Source of the DNA: DASRHD01 sp035485575
GTDB taxonomy: Bacteria; Verrucomicrobiota; Verrucomicrobiia; Opitutales; Opitutaceae
Length of the DNA: 64,000 bases
Assembly: GCA_035485575.1 (NCBI GenBank)
Contig: DATHNW010000033.1
Location: forward strand, 1-64,000
Direction of reading: 5' to 3'
In this document: positions 34,775 through 43,339 of the stretch, piece after piece
Position numbering within the stretch: the first letter of the stretch is position 1
How the letters are laid out: every line of letters starts with the position of its first letter
The notes under the pieces: generated by a model
Told to the model about the DNA's origin: nothing
Seen by the model: the letters and a program-made list of their open reading frames with translations, nothing else
The model's database searches: none
Translations under genes and position numbers: made by a program

Positions 34775-36315
34775 GCAGGTTGCGCGGGCGAGCGGCCTCC
34801 CGGCCGGAGAATGCCGGTGGCAAATCCAAATAAAAGCACGGGGATCAATCCCTGCATCCAGCCCGTGATCGCGTTTTCCGCCGGCACGAGGTTAAAAATC
34901 GTGTACACGTAGAAAAAGACCATCAGCCCGTGGGCCCGGTACTTCACATAGAGGTTGGACAGCCACCGGTTGAAGATTCCGAAGAGCAGGAACACCCCGA
35001 TGACGCCGGGAATGTGAAAATTCCAATAAGCCTCCCCCATCGGCCCGGGCGGCACGCCCCACGGGCTGCCAAAGAACACCATCCCGGCCATGAAATCGGT
35101 GCCCCGCGGCTTGGTCGGCCAGATCGCCCGCGGAATCGGCCGGCCCAGCAGCAGCAGGTAGCTGCTGCCCCACAGCATGGGCGTCTCATCCGGAACGTAA
35201 TATAAAATTGGATACACACTGGAATATCCGCCCAGCCGATAGCTCAGCTCGTCCATCCCCGCGGAAACCGATTCATCGGCGTTTTCGCTCACGAGAGCCC
35301 GGACATCGCCAAAGTTCCTCGCCATCGTTGCCGCCTTGCGGACCACGAGGAGAAAGCTGAATCCCGCCAGCATGACCACGCCCAGCAGCAGCAGGCGGAA
35401 GACCGGCACCCGCCGGACGGTGAGCATCCACACGATTGTCCCGGTCGCGATGGGCGTGAGCAGCTCGGAGCGCTTTCCGGCCGCCAGATAAGTCATCAGA
35501 AGCGCCAGCAGGCACGCCGCCCAGAAAACAGGCTTCCGCAGGGCTCCCGGCCGGTAGGCCAGGGTCATGGCCAGAGCCAGCGCGAACCATTGGGCCACCG
35601 TGCTCAAGAGACCGACGCCGCTGACGTCGTCCGTTACAAACGATTTGGCGGACGAGTTGAGCGAAAGGTTCAGGAAATGCTGGGTGAGGCTGCCGGAAAG
35701 TTTGATGTAGACCGCCAGGGCGCCCAGGCCCACCACGGCGGTGCCAGTGACCACCCACCAGATATGGCGCGGCGGGCGCAGTCGCAACCGGGGCAGCCGG
35801 GGATTGCGCAGCAGATAAAACCCGGCGTACGTGCTGACCAGGGCCAGAGCGTTCAAAACGTTCTCATAGGCCAGCAGGCGGGTCAGCTGCTCGGCTGGTA
35901 AATGCAGGACGGCATGCTCCTGCAGGCCGAAAATGAAGAAGCTGGTGCGACGCGGCAGCGATTTGATGACCGTCCAGAGGGTGGCAAACACCAGCGGATG
36001 AAACCAGCCAGCCTTGTCCTTGTTGTACGTCAGCAGCGGGAAGGCCAGGGCCGTGAGATAGACTAGGTCCGAGAGCGCCAGCAGGGGGCTCGCCGGGTTC
36101 TGCGCCGTCTGGGACAGCGCTCCCACCACGCAGACCAGCGTGTAAACGACCAGGGCTCCGACGAGAAAATACCGCATCCGATCGGAGATCGGCAGCCACG
36201 GGTTGTCCGGCCTCGCCCTGCCTGCGCCGAAAGCGCCCTGCCTCCAGCCACCCGCTGGTGACTCTCCCTCCGCAGGCAATTCGTACGATGGCGATGTTTC
36301 GAAGGAGATTTTCAT
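34771..36315 (-). CDS. Wzy-like oligosaccharide repeat-unit polymerase
   Basis: 514 residues with a cytoplasmic N-terminus and about a dozen predicted membrane helices. The C-terminal third has a large loop with GRPIPRAIWPTKPRGTDFMAG, the P-I-P-R-x-x-W-P-x-K-P motif common in O-antigen and EPS polymerases, then GEAYWNFHIPGVIGVFLLFG. Wzy enzymes polymerise undecaprenyl-linked repeat units on the periplasmic face. The gene is placed with the Wzx flippase and glycosyltransferases expected for a Wzx/Wzy pathway; no Wzz/Wza-type export genes are in the window. Confidence 0.82.
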   Translation of the reverse strand: MKISFETSPSYELPAEGESPAGGWRQGAFGAGRARPDNPWLPISDRMRYFLVGALVVYTLVCVVGALSQTAQNPASPLLALSDLVYLTALAFPLLTYNKDKAGWFHPLVFATLWTVIKSLPRRTSFFIFGLQEHAVLHLPAEQLTRLLAYENVLNALALVSTYAGFYLLRNPRLPRLRLRPPRHIWWVVTGTAVVGLGALAVYIKLSGSLTQHFLNLSLNSSAKSFVTDDVSGVGLLSTVAQWFALALAMTLAYRPGALRKPVFWAACLLALLMTYLAAGKRSELLTPIATGTIVWMLTVRRVPVFRLLLLGVVMLAGFSFLLVVRKAATMARNFGDVRALVSENADESVSAGMDELSYRLGGYSSVYPILYYVPDETPMLWGSSYLLLLGRPIPRAIWPTKPRGTDFMAGMVFFGSPWGVPPGPMGEAYWNFHIPGVIGVFLLFGIFNRWLSNLYVKYRAHGLMVFFYVYTIFNLVPAENAITGWMQGLIPVLLFGFATGILRPGGRSPAQPA

Positions 36316-37583
36316 CGGACTTCACCCCGCGCCGCCAGCATTTCATAAACGGCGGCATAGCCCGCGACATTACGGGTCCCATCGAATTTGTTTCTCGCGA
36401 CGATCGCGCCCCGCCGGCTGAAGCGCGCGCGCGCTCCGGCGTTTTCAGCCAGGCTCGCAAGCGCCGCCACCAGGCCGGCATAGTCCCCCCGGGGAACCAC
36501 CAGGCCGCAGCCTTGTTCTTCCAGAATCTCCCGCGCCGAACACACGTCGAATGAGACGACCGGTGTGCCGCAGGCAAGGCTCTCGATCATGCAACGGGCC
36601 AGACCTTCGTTCTGCGTGGCCACGATCACCGCATCAAGCGCGGGATACCATCGCTCCATCCGGTCGGCATAGCCTTTGAACTTGAACCCGGCCTCGAGTC
36701 CCAGCTCCCGGCTCGATCGTTCACAAGCCGCGGCATACGCGTCCTTTTGCGGGTCAAAATCACCGAGGAAATAGACATGGACCGACGGAGTGCGGTGCTT
36801 GAGCCGCCGCCCGGCCTCCTCGATGAATCGCAGTTGGGCTTTTTTTTCGGAAAAGGAGGCGACATATCCCGCGACAAAGCCGCCGGGCAGGCCCAGCAGG
36901 TCGCGCAGTTCCTGCCGTTCCGCTTCAGGCACGGGGTGCATGCGCTGAAAATCGACCACGCTGTAAATGGCCCGCAGCCCGCGGCCGCGCACCGCCAGCG
37001 CGCGTTGCCAGAACTCGCGCATTTCACGCGACAGCACGATTTGCGATTGCGTGAGGCGGAAGGCAAAGCGCCATTTCAAGATGTCGCGCGACGAGAACCC
37101 GGGCTTCGTATCCCGGATGTTGTAGATCGTCGGAATGCCCAGCAGACGCAGCCCGGCGATCACATGCCAGAGCACATGGGGATCGTTAACGTGCGCCACC
37201 TCGATCCGTTCACTCAAGGCCAGCCATGCCGTGCGCATGTTCCAAAGCAGATGCTGCCAGACGCGGGTGAGACCGCCGAGCATGTGACGAGCAGGCCGCC
37301 CGCCCGGCTGGTAGCCGAGCGACCAGACCAGAACCTTCCAGCCCGCGCGCCGCCAGCGCGCGGTCTTCGGCGTGTCTGCCTGGGTGAGCACCGTCACCGC
37401 CAATCCTTGGTACCGCTCCAATAATTGCGTCAGGCTTTCCATACCGCCATCCGCCTGCTTGCCTCCCTGGAAAGCGACCACGAGGATGCGGGTTCCCCGG
37501 GCCGGGCGAAAAGCCGGCGCGGCTTTCACCGGCTCCCTCCTGCGGGATACGGCCCGGCAATTGTCATCCACGGCGGAGATCAT
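36312..37583 (-). CDS. Glycosyltransferase family 4
   Basis: 423 residues. After a basic leader the N-domain starts (TRILVVAFQGGKQADGGMESLTQLLERY), and the C-domain has GYVASFSEKKAQLRFIEEAGRRL, PSVHVYFLGDFD, and QNEGLARCMIESLACGTPVVSFD with the E-x7-E motif. It overlaps the polymerase start by four bases. The MES loop near the N-terminus is the acceptor-binding loop seen in many capsule GT4 enzymes. Confidence 0.9.
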   Translation of the reverse strand: MISAVDDNCRAVSRRREPVKAAPAFRPARGTRILVVAFQGGKQADGGMESLTQLLERYQGLAVTVLTQADTPKTARWRRAGWKVLVWSLGYQPGGRPARHMLGGLTRVWQHLLWNMRTAWLALSERIEVAHVNDPHVLWHVIAGLRLLGIPTIYNIRDTKPGFSSRDILKWRFAFRLTQSQIVLSREMREFWQRALAVRGRGLRAIYSVVDFQRMHPVPEAERQELRDLLGLPGGFVAGYVASFSEKKAQLRFIEEAGRRLKHRTPSVHVYFLGDFDPQKDAYAAACERSSRELGLEAGFKFKGYADRMERWYPALDAVIVATQNEGLARCMIESLACGTPVVSFDVCSAREILEEQGCGLVVPRGDYAGLVAALASLAENAGARARFSRRGAIVARNKFDGTRNVAGYAAVYEMLAARGEVR

Positions 37584-37601
37584 GGTGATTTTATTGCCCC
37601 G

Positions 37602-38750
37602 CTAGGCAGTTGAAGGAACCGCCAGCACCGCCATCAGCTTCCGGGCCCGGCCCGCCCATGTGTAATTGTACTTCAAATCATTATAGGCGTTGTCCGCCAG
37701 CCTCCGGGCCAGGGGCTCGTCGGTTTTCAGGCGACGCAGGGCAGCGATCCATGATGCGAGACTGTCGGGATTGCACAGCAGCGCGTTCCGGCCGTCGTGC
37801 ATCACCTCCCGCAGCACCGGAAGATCGGAGCACACAATCGGCTTCCGCGAGCCCATGTACTCGAACAGCTTCAGCGGCGAGGTCCACTCGGAGATGTCGC
37901 CCCCACCCGACATCGACACGTTCCGGAGATAGGGCGCCACCAGGATGTCGCAGCGCTGCCGGAACGCTTCAGTCTTTGCATTGGGTACAAATCCGTGGAA
38001 CTTGATATTGTCCCCGCCGGAAAGCCGTTCCTTCCACAGGGCAAGGTCGTGCTCTCGACCGCCCACGATTTCGAAATCGAATTCCGGCAATTCCTTCGCC
38101 AGCCGGGCGATGAGCTCCATTCCTTTCCCCGCGTAAAGCTGCCCGACATAGCCCACCCGAAGGCGGCGGGAGCCGCGCACATGGTCCCCGGCCCTTCCCG
38201 GCTCCGCAGCCGGCAGGTCCGCGCCATCGGGCAGGACCGTCACACAGTCGGTCGACAGGTGGAAATCCTTGCAGAAGCGACGGCTCAATTTTTCGGTGAT
38301 CACCACCAGATGGTGCAATTTTCGACGGCGCAGAACCTCGGCAAACAATACGCCTTGTTTTGAATCCATGCCATCAAAGGGCTTGTGCGCCTCGAATATC
38401 ACCGGCCGGCCGGATCGCGCCGTCCAATAGAGCGAGTGGATTTCGCGTCCATAATAGATGTCCGCGTTCCACCGCCGGGCGCGCCGCGCCGCCTTGAAGC
38501 CGATCCACCAATTCCAGCCCCGCAGATTATAAAAAAGCGCACGCTCGACCCGGAAGGCCGGCGGCACTCCGTAGAATTCGTAAAGGTCGCGCATTTTCCC
38601 CAGCGGCTCCCGGCCTTTCAGGGCATAAAGCGTCACGTCGGCACCGGTGGCGGCCAGCGCCGCGCACATTTTCATCACATGCACCGAATTGGCCGAGCGG
38701 GAGGGCAGCGCCGATCCGGAGTAATATGCAATTTTGGGCGATGCTTTCAC
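37602..38750 (-). CDS. Glycosyltransferase family 4 (WcaI/RfaB-like)
   Basis: 382 residues from a GTG at 38748-38750. It opens with KIAYYSGSALPSRSANSVHVMKMCAALAATGADV, and the donor half has RVGYVGQLYAGKGMELIARLAKELPEFDFEIVGG and EWTSPLKLFEYMGSRKPIVCSDLPVLREV, where SPLKLFEYM is a common GT4 variant of the E-x7-E region. It lies 18 bases before the next glycosyltransferase and 5 bases after FkbM, so it is in the same transcript. Confidence 0.9.
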   Translation of the reverse strand: MKASPKIAYYSGSALPSRSANSVHVMKMCAALAATGADVTLYALKGREPLGKMRDLYEFYGVPPAFRVERALFYNLRGWNWWIGFKAARRARRWNADIYYGREIHSLYWTARSGRPVIFEAHKPFDGMDSKQGVLFAEVLRRRKLHHLVVITEKLSRRFCKDFHLSTDCVTVLPDGADLPAAEPGRAGDHVRGSRRLRVGYVGQLYAGKGMELIARLAKELPEFDFEIVGGREHDLALWKERLSGGDNIKFHGFVPNAKTEAFRQRCDILVAPYLRNVSMSGGGDISEWTSPLKLFEYMGSRKPIVCSDLPVLREVMHDGRNALLCNPDSLASWIAALRRLKTDEPLARRLADNAYNDLKYNYTWAGRARKLMAVLAVPSTA

Positions 38751-38755
38751 GGTTC

Positions 38756-39577
38756 TTATTTTTGCGGGGAGAAAGCGGCTGATGCGTCCCGCCGCCGAAC
38801 GGGCAGCGGACGCTTTGCAATCAAATGCTCGTTTCGCGCGAGATAGATGTTCTCACCCTGCCTCCATTCCAGCCGGAAGCCATTGGTTGCATTGTAGAAA
38901 CTGCGATTGCTCCCGGGCTTCAGCTTGTCGTGAAGCTCGACGATGAGGACGCCGATCCGGTCGATCCAGGGCGCGGCATTTTCAAAGACCTCCTTTTCGG
39001 CTCCTTCGATATCAAGCTTCAGAATGTCGATGTGGGCGAGGCCTTCGTCTTCCATGATATGCCCGATCGTCAGCGCCGGCACTTCATGGCAGGTCCTGCC
39101 GCTGGCGGAGCCGTTTTCCGCCGTTTGAAAACCCCATTTTCCGATTCCGGGATCGATGAGCTTGAGTTGGGTGTTTTTGCCCCAAAGGGCCGCCTGCACC
39201 GGGATGATCTGTGGGTAGGCGGCTACATTCCGTCGCAGAAGGGAAAAATTTGAAGCCTCCGGTTCAATCGCGATGATTTTTGCGTCCGGGTACCGGTTCG
39301 CGAAATAGACCGAGGCAAGCCCGATGTTCGCTCCTCCATCGACGATCACCTTGGGGGATTCGTTCAACGAAAAATCGTATTCATCGTTCTCGAAGATTTG
39401 CTCGTAGGTCGATATGTCCGAGGTCTTCAGCCTGAGCGTCACCGGATGCCGGACGCCCGGAGGCATCACGGCAATTTCACGGGAGGCCCGCAGCACCTTG
39501 TTCTGGGCGGCGAACGACAGGCCGCGCAGGCCGAACATCCGGTAATACGCAGTGAACTTCTTTGCTAGCGTTGCCAT
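38756..39577 (-). CDS. FkbM family SAM-dependent methyltransferase
   Basis: 273 residues. SAM motif VIVDGGANIGLASVYFANRYPDAKIIAIEPEASNF and the family's LKLDIEGAEKEVFENA with HDKLKPG-type end mark the FkbM family, which O-methylates sugars in glycan and antibiotic pathways. It leads the leftward EPS operon; the 115-base gap before it (39578-39692) carries phased GTGAC boxes, so it has its own promoter apart from the flippase. Confidence 0.88.
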   Translation of the reverse strand: MATLAKKFTAYYRMFGLRGLSFAAQNKVLRASREIAVMPPGVRHPVTLRLKTSDISTYEQIFENDEYDFSLNESPKVIVDGGANIGLASVYFANRYPDAKIIAIEPEASNFSLLRRNVAAYPQIIPVQAALWGKNTQLKLIDPGIGKWGFQTAENGSASGRTCHEVPALTIGHIMEDEGLAHIDILKLDIEGAEKEVFENAAPWIDRIGVLIVELHDKLKPGSNRSFYNATNGFRLEWRQGENIYLARNEHLIAKRPLPVRRRDASAAFSPQK

Positions 39578-39636
39578 GGTTCCGAAATCGCAGCGCTAAT
39601 TGTCCCGCCCGGATTTTAACAGTCGAGATCCCGCAG

Positions 39637-39652
39637 GTGACTTCTTGGTGAC
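39637..39652. promoter_or_regulatory. Paired GTGAC boxes before the FkbM/EPS operon
   Basis: GTGAC at 39637 and GTGAC at 39648 are identical direct repeats with an 11-bp period, 60-75 bases upstream of the FkbM start codon. The best-spaced match to the boxes seen at other promoters in the island. Confidence 0.5.
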
Positions 39653-39692
39653 AATCATAACAAAAGACCGCGCCAGACGGCGTTTTGCCGCC

Positions 39693-41258
39693 TTATGCTT
39701 TGGCCAGTTTCGGCCTGGCCGGCCGCATTTTGCGCAGCCGCCGCCTGATCTTTGACTGATGCCCGGCCAGGCTTTGCCAGGTGGAACGCAAAAAGCCCCC
39801 CGTCTCCTTGCTCACCAGCGTCCGCAACAAGGCCCAGAAGACCAGAATATAGGCTCCCGTGACGAGCAAGCCGACGCAGGCCAGGCGCAACAGAGGCCTG
39901 AATCCGAGTTGCATCGTCAGGTGCAATACGGCCGCCGACACGATCAGTGAGGCCACGGTCAGGATCAGGGCGGCCAACAAGTCGCGATACAGATGGGCGA
40001 AACGCTGCTGGACCGAACGAAAGCCGAGATAATTCAGCAGAAAATAATTTACTCCGAGCGCGATGAGCACGCCGGTGGCGGTTCCTTCAATGCCGCCATG
40101 TCTCGCGCCCACCGCCGCGCCCATCACCACCATCACCGCGTAGACGATCTGGGTGATGGCAAAACTCAGCACCTGGCCCTTCACCTTCAATACGGTGCCC
40201 GCCATTTTATAACCCGCCCGGAAAAGGAGGCCGTAGGTGAGAATGCGAAAGGCCCCGGTCATCCCGAGCCACTTGCGGCCCAGCAGCACCGCCACCACGT
40301 CGGACGCGCAAACCGTGAGCACCATCGAGAGCGGCAGATAGGCCATCCACACCAGTGCGGTGCTCAGGCGCAGGGCCTTGGCCAGGCTGGCGGCATCGCT
40401 CTGCATTTTCGCCAGGGCCGGAAACAAAACCCGGTCCAGGGTGTTGATGACGGCGGCCACCGAAACCTGCATCAAGTTGTAGGCCCGGTTATACAGACCC
40501 AGGCTCTCGACGCCCAGCGTGCGGCCGACCATGTAATAATCGCCCTGCTGCGCCACGTAATTGGCGATATTGGCCAGCGAGATGCCCGAACTGAAGCCGA
40601 GCAGCTCCTTCATTTCACCACGATAAAAACGGAAAGAGAGGAGCTTCCCATACGGCAGGGTGATCAGCACCGTGGCCAGCGCCTGCTGGATGATATAGCC
40701 GAGGATGAGGGACCAGGCGCCAAAGCCGGCGGCCGCCAGCACAATGGAGAAAAGCCCGTATCCAAATATATATGACACGATCTCGACCCGCGAGATCAGC
40801 GAGAAATTCATGTCCCGGGAGGCGAGCCCGTTCCCCACCATGGACAGGCTCCGGATGAAAAAAATCGGGCTCAGGATTTTCAGCACCGGCTCGAGCCCGT
40901 CGATCCTCATCGAGGCGGCGATGGGGCCGGCCGCCAGCCACATGACCGCAGTAGCCACGCCGCCAAAACAAATCGCCAGGAACAGGGCCGTCGAAATATG
41001 CCGGCCGGTCAGCTGTTCGCGCTGGATCAGGGAAGGCCCCACCCCCATCAAGGACACGATCTCCAGGATCCCGAGCACGCTGGTGGTGGCCGCGTAGAGG
41101 CCGAAGTCGGCCGGCTGCAGCAGACGGGCCAGCCCGGCGAACAGGACGACGCGGGAAAGCGCGATCGCCGCGCTGGACGAAAAGACCCAGGCAATGCTCT
41201 TGCCGGCCTGCGCCCGCAGCCCCTTGTCATCCAATGCAGTCGTATCCTTCGATGTCAT
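39693..41258 (-). CDS. Wzx-type polysaccharide flippase (MOP/PST superfamily)
   Basis: 521 residues from ATG 41258 (a TTG at 41306 would add 16). After a short polar leader come 12-14 membrane helices starting at about residue 19, including the first-pair signature LSRVVLFAGLARLLQPADFGLYAATTSVLGI and RNNL-like central segments (YNRAYNLMQVSVAAVINTLDRVLFPALAKMQ). It flips lipid-linked EPS repeat units to the periplasmic side, where the Wzy-like polymerase acts. It is divergent from ribBA across about 800 bases that hold four phased GTNAC boxes. The C-terminal tail (FLRSTWQSLAGHQSKIRRRLRKMRP) is strongly basic and cytoplasmic. Confidence 0.88.
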   Translation of the reverse strand: MTSKDTTALDDKGLRAQAGKSIAWVFSSSAAIALSRVVLFAGLARLLQPADFGLYAATTSVLGILEIVSLMGVGPSLIQREQLTGRHISTALFLAICFGGVATAVMWLAAGPIAASMRIDGLEPVLKILSPIFFIRSLSMVGNGLASRDMNFSLISRVEIVSYIFGYGLFSIVLAAAGFGAWSLILGYIIQQALATVLITLPYGKLLSFRFYRGEMKELLGFSSGISLANIANYVAQQGDYYMVGRTLGVESLGLYNRAYNLMQVSVAAVINTLDRVLFPALAKMQSDAASLAKALRLSTALVWMAYLPLSMVLTVCASDVVAVLLGRKWLGMTGAFRILTYGLLFRAGYKMAGTVLKVKGQVLSFAITQIVYAVMVVMGAAVGARHGGIEGTATGVLIALGVNYFLLNYLGFRSVQQRFAHLYRDLLAALILTVASLIVSAAVLHLTMQLGFRPLLRLACVGLLVTGAYILVFWALLRTLVSKETGGFLRSTWQSLAGHQSKIRRRLRKMRPARPKLAKA

Positions 41259-41453
41259 GGGCGGATCACCATGGCTGGATGCGAGCCGGCGAAGCTTTCC
41301 GATCAATCCGGCGGCATTCCTCCGCCGGGTTCCCCCGCGATGCCGGGGTCAGATCGGAGGAAAAACGCGCCGCAGTGATGTTTTCATTCGAAGGAGCCAT
41401 GACGAGCCATCAAGGCTATGGCCGCCTCCGATTTTCATCCAAGAATGAACTCG

Positions 41454-41513
41454 GTTACATTACGGTAACGCCGTTTCTTCTCGGTATAGATACTATCGTT
41501 ACAATGCCGTCAC
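41454..41513. promoter_or_regulatory. Four phased GTNAC boxes upstream of the flippase gene
   Basis: GTTAC at 41454 and GTAAC at 41465 are 11 bp apart; GTTAC at 41498 and GTCAC at 41509 are 11 bp apart; and the two pairs are 33 bp apart (41465 to 41498), so all four are on one helical face. GTATAGATAC (41484-41493) between the pairs is a shorter dyad recalling the GTATC-GATAC element. The cluster is about 200 bases upstream of the flippase start. Confidence 0.5.
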
Positions 41514-41845
41514 AATCGCATTGAGCCGTAGAAGCGCCGTAACCGAAAAACCACCCTACCCACGCATCCCATTGTGGATCCATACTTCGATTGTCGGGCA
41601 AAAAGGGGTTGGGCTCTTTAATGGAGGACTGATATTATTAATGTGGTCCTGACAAACGATGGGTTGGAGCAGGCCTGCCGCCTGATAATCCAACGCGCGC
41701 CTTTGCCTTTTACGGACCTATACAACCGAGCCTGCGCCTTTAACCCGGTCAGGCGCGACACCTGATTCGTTTTCAGGCATTGTTCTGCCACTGATATTGT
41801 GAAGAAGTACGATCCTAATCCCTACTTTTCTTATTTACATTCAAT

Positions 41846-41942
41846 CAGGGTGGTAATGAAGTCCCCGCGGCTCTACGTCGCCTAGCGCGAGCCACTCAAA
41901 TTCCCGGCTGCACTTGGCCGACAACGGCAATCCGTCGGGAAG
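41846..41942 (+). promoter_or_regulatory. Possible degenerate FMN riboswitch (RFN-like leader) before ribBA
   Basis: In the family's order one reads CAGGGTG with AAT and CCCC, then GCGG, GCGCGAGC, CAAATTCCCGG, GGCCGAC and AATCCGTCGGGAAG. These recall the RFN blocks CAGGGTGAAATTCCC, CGGCGGT, GCCCGCGAGC, GGTGAAATTCC, GCCGAC and AGTCCGGATGGGAG. CCGAC and GTCGG can pair. The match is loose, with insertions and missing bases in P2 and P5, and the expected P1 stem is not clear. Its place, 112 bases before ribBA, is what makes it plausible. Confidence 0.3.
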
Positions 41943-42053
41943 CAAAAATCAAACCCGGGACACCGGTCAACCGGACGCTCCCAGCGATATTACCGATCCG
42001 TTCGCGCTTTTCGCCTGGGCGGCTTTCCTGTCTCACCGCTTTCCAATCAAACC

Positions 42054-43304
42054 ATGAACTTTTCAAGAATCGAAGAAGCTGTTGCCGCCATGAAGGAGGG
42101 CCGGCCAGTGGTCGTGGCCGATCACCCGGGCCGCGAAAACGAAGGTGACCTCATTGTCGCCGCGGAGAAGATCACCCCCGAGCTGGTCGCCTTCATCGTA
42201 CGGCATACCAGCGGAATCATCTGCGTTTCGCTGCTTCCCGACCGCCTTGAGCAGCTCCGCCTGCCGCTCATGGTGCCCGACAATGCCGAAGCGCATCGCA
42301 CGGCCTTCACGGTTTCAGTGGACTGGAAACACGGCACGACCACCGGCGTCTCCGCGGCAGACCGGAGCGCCACTATTCGCGCGCTGGCCGATCCCGGCGT
42401 GGTGGCGGAAGGTTTTGTGCGGCCGGGGCATATTTTTCCCCTGCGCTGCGAGCCTGCCGGGGTGCTCGCCCGCCCGGGGCACACCGAAGCCGCCGTGGAC
42501 CTGGCACGGCTGGCGGGCTTGTTTCCCGCCGGCGTGTTGTGCGAGATCGTCAACGACGATGGCTCCATGGCGCAGGGCGAACAGCGCGAAGATTTCGCGC
42601 GCCGCCATCACCTGCCTTATATCACCATTCCGGAACTGGTCGCTTACCGCCGGAGCCGCGAACGTCTGGTGACAAAAACAGCGACCGCCCGGCTGCCGAC
42701 GCGGCATGGTGTCTTCACGACCCATGTCTATCGCTCCATCCTCGATGGAGCCGAGCACGTTGCCTTGGTCAAAGGTGAGGTGAATGGACGTGAAAATGTG
42801 CTGGTACGCGTGCATTCCGAATGCGTCACCGGCGACGTACTCGGGTCGCTCCGCTGCGATTGCGGCCAGCAACTTGAAAACGCGCTCGCCCGGGTCGCAC
42901 GCGAGGAAACCGGGGTCGTTCTGTATCTCCGCAACCACGAAGGACGCGGCATCGGCCTGACCGACAAACTGCGGGCCTACGCCCTGCAGGACGAAGGGCT
43001 CGATACGGTGCAGGCAAATGTGAAACTCGGCCTGCCTGTCGACGCGCGCAGCTACGATGTCGGCGCCCAGATCCTGACCGATCTCGGGCTCACTACGATC
43101 CGGTTGATGTCGAACAACCCGGCAAAATTCCAGGGCCTGGAGACTTATCGCCTGAAGATCGTCGAGCGGGTGCCCCTGCTCACGACCCCCACCTGCGAAA
43201 ATCACAGCTACCTCCGGGCCAAGCAGGTCAAACTGGGCCACCTGCTGGATCTTTCCGTGGCCGGCCTGGATTTTCCAAAGGAGGAACTGGTCGGTCGCTC
43301 CTGA
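42054..43304 (+). CDS. ribBA: Bifunctional RibBA: 3,4-dihydroxy-2-butanone-4-phosphate synthase / GTP cyclohydrolase II
   Basis: 416 residues. The N-terminal DHBP synthase half (about 1-200) keeps R-E-N-E-G-D (about 27-32) and LARPGHTEAAVDLARLAG with the catalytic His and Glu. The usual acidic D-D-E-D before RENEGD reads ADHPG, a mild departure. The C-terminal GTP cyclohydrolase II half (about 205-400) has the zinc Cys set VHSECVTGDVLGSLRCDCG, LRNHEGRGIGLTDKLRAYALQD and MSNNPAK. It makes the first committed intermediates of riboflavin from ribulose-5-phosphate and GTP. It sits upstream of an ABC exporter and 8 kb before two FMNH2-dependent monooxygenases, which suggests, but does not prove, a flavin-supply role. 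Confidence 0.95.
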   Translation: MNFSRIEEAVAAMKEGRPVVVADHPGRENEGDLIVAAEKITPELVAFIVRHTSGIICVSLLPDRLEQLRLPLMVPDNAEAHRTAFTVSVDWKHGTTTGVSAADRSATIRALADPGVVAEGFVRPGHIFPLRCEPAGVLARPGHTEAAVDLARLAGLFPAGVLCEIVNDDGSMAQGEQREDFARRHHLPYITIPELVAYRRSRERLVTKTATARLPTRHGVFTTHVYRSILDGAEHVALVKGEVNGRENVLVRVHSECVTGDVLGSLRCDCGQQLENALARVAREETGVVLYLRNHEGRGIGLTDKLRAYALQDEGLDTVQANVKLGLPVDARSYDVGAQILTDLGLTTIRLMSNNPAKFQGLETYRLKIVERVPLLTTPTCENHSYLRAKQVKLGHLLDLSVAGLDFPKEELVGRS

Positions 43305-43339
43305 GCGACAGGCCCGCGACACTGGAGCATGCCGGCGAA

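Larger units (their letters stand above)
41259..42053. other. 795-bp divergent intergenic region (flippase / ribBA)
   Basis: No protein gene is supported here. The half near the flippase holds two pairs of phased GTNAC boxes (41454-41513). The half near ribBA has an AT-rich stretch (about 41620-41850) that could carry its promoter, and a structured segment (41846-41942) with partial likeness to an FMN riboswitch. It thus seems to contain two divergent promoter regions. Confidence 0.6.

Noticed and set aside
41846..41942. Cobalamin riboswitch, because of GCCACT and CGGGAAGC
   Set aside because: The invariant core (AAxxGGGAA and the CCGCxACTGT region) is absent and the downstream gene is riboflavin biosynthesis; the FMN reading is weak but fits better.
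43294..43309. Hairpin GTCGCTC/GAGCGAC at the ribBA stop codon as terminator
   Set aside because: The loop is only two bases and no T-tract follows, and the exporter gene starts 31 bases later, so termination here is unlikely.
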